A stretch of 6,335 bases of DNA from Thiobacillus sp. UBA2487 (GTDB lineage Bacteria > Pseudomonadota > Gammaproteobacteria > Burkholderiales > Sulfuriferulaceae): NCBI GenBank assembly GCA_002341815.1, contig DDOT01000097.1, positions 16,754 through 23,088 of the forward strand, in the 5' to 3' direction. The position numbers were made by a program, and so were the translations under genes. Below are positions 6,163 to 6,335 of the stretch, one piece after another (within the stretch, counting starts at the first letter, position 1; each line of letters opens with the position of its first letter). Below the pieces are notes generated by a model. The model was not told the DNA's origin and made no database searches. It saw only the letters and a list, made by a program, of their open reading frames with translations.

Positions 6163-6335
6163 TTACTCGGAAAGCATGCCGTCTTCAATACGCAGCAAGC
6201 GCTGCATGGAATGCCCCAATTGCGGGTCATGGGTGACCACCAAAAAACTGGTACCCATTTGCCGGCTCAATTCATGCATTAATACATGCACCTCTTGCGC
6301 CGTGTGGCGGTCAAGATTACCGGTGGGCTCATCGG
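6163..6335 (-). CDS. lolD: LolD-like ABC transporter ATPase, C-terminal 56 residues, cut by window edge
   Basis: The minus-strand frame enters at the right edge with DEPTGNLDRHTA, which is the Walker B end and D-loop of an ABC ATPase. It continues through GTSFLVVTHD (residues 27-36 of the visible part), whose His is the H-switch, and ends DGMLSE before TAA at 6163-6165. The visible part best fits LolD, the ATPase that with LolC and LolE releases lipoproteins from the inner membrane to LolA. The short tail after THD and the MQRLLRIEDG ending resemble LolD. FtsE or MacB-type ATPases share the DEPTGNLD motif and cannot be fully excluded from 56 residues. Walker A and the signature motif lie outside the window. 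It is convergent with maf, 66 bp away. Confidence 0.75.
   Translation of the reverse strand, partial: DEPTGNLDRHTAQEVHVLMHELSRQMGTSFLVVTHDPQLGHSMQRLLRIEDGMLSE

Overview
The window reads as ordinary bacterial chromosome, most likely from a betaproteobacterium. The basis is family recognition by eye: the L32 sequence (start [17 protein letters not shown], then a [15 protein letters not shown] stretch), the rpmF-plsX-fabH order, and a pyruvate-carboxylase pair whose B subunit has the proteobacterial LRDGHQSL start. GC looks moderate. No sequence search could be run, so genus is not claimed. I see no mobile element, CRISPR array, tRNA or rRNA.

The left third is on the minus strand and is read from right to left: rpmF (1742-1921), plsX (605-1630) and fabH (1-597, cut by the window edge). 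It couples a ribosomal protein to the entry of fatty-acid and phospholipid synthesis. PlsX makes acyl-phosphate from acyl-ACP, and FabH starts chain elongation from acetyl-CoA and malonyl-ACP. An inverted repeat separates rpmF from plsX, and a second small dyad lies just upstream of the plsX start.

A 209-bp divergent intergenic region (1922-2130) carries a strong extended -10 promoter pointing right and several dyads. To the right on the plus strand lie pycA (2131-3549, biotin carboxylase subunit), a structured 100-bp gap, pycB (3650-5503, carboxyltransferase plus biotinyl domain) and maf/yceF (5506-6096, nucleotide pyrophosphatase), which starts 2 bp after pycB stops. PycA and PycB together should form a two-subunit pyruvate carboxylase making oxaloacetate for anaplerosis or gluconeogenesis. 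The right edge holds the C-terminal end of a LolD-like ABC ATPase (6163-6335, minus strand), convergent with maf.

No wholly new system is evident. The most interesting signals are non-coding. The pycA-pycB gap can fold into two mutually exclusive structures, one of which would cover the pycB ribosome-binding site. The pycAB pair also sits between yceF and rpmF, where yceD is commonly found.
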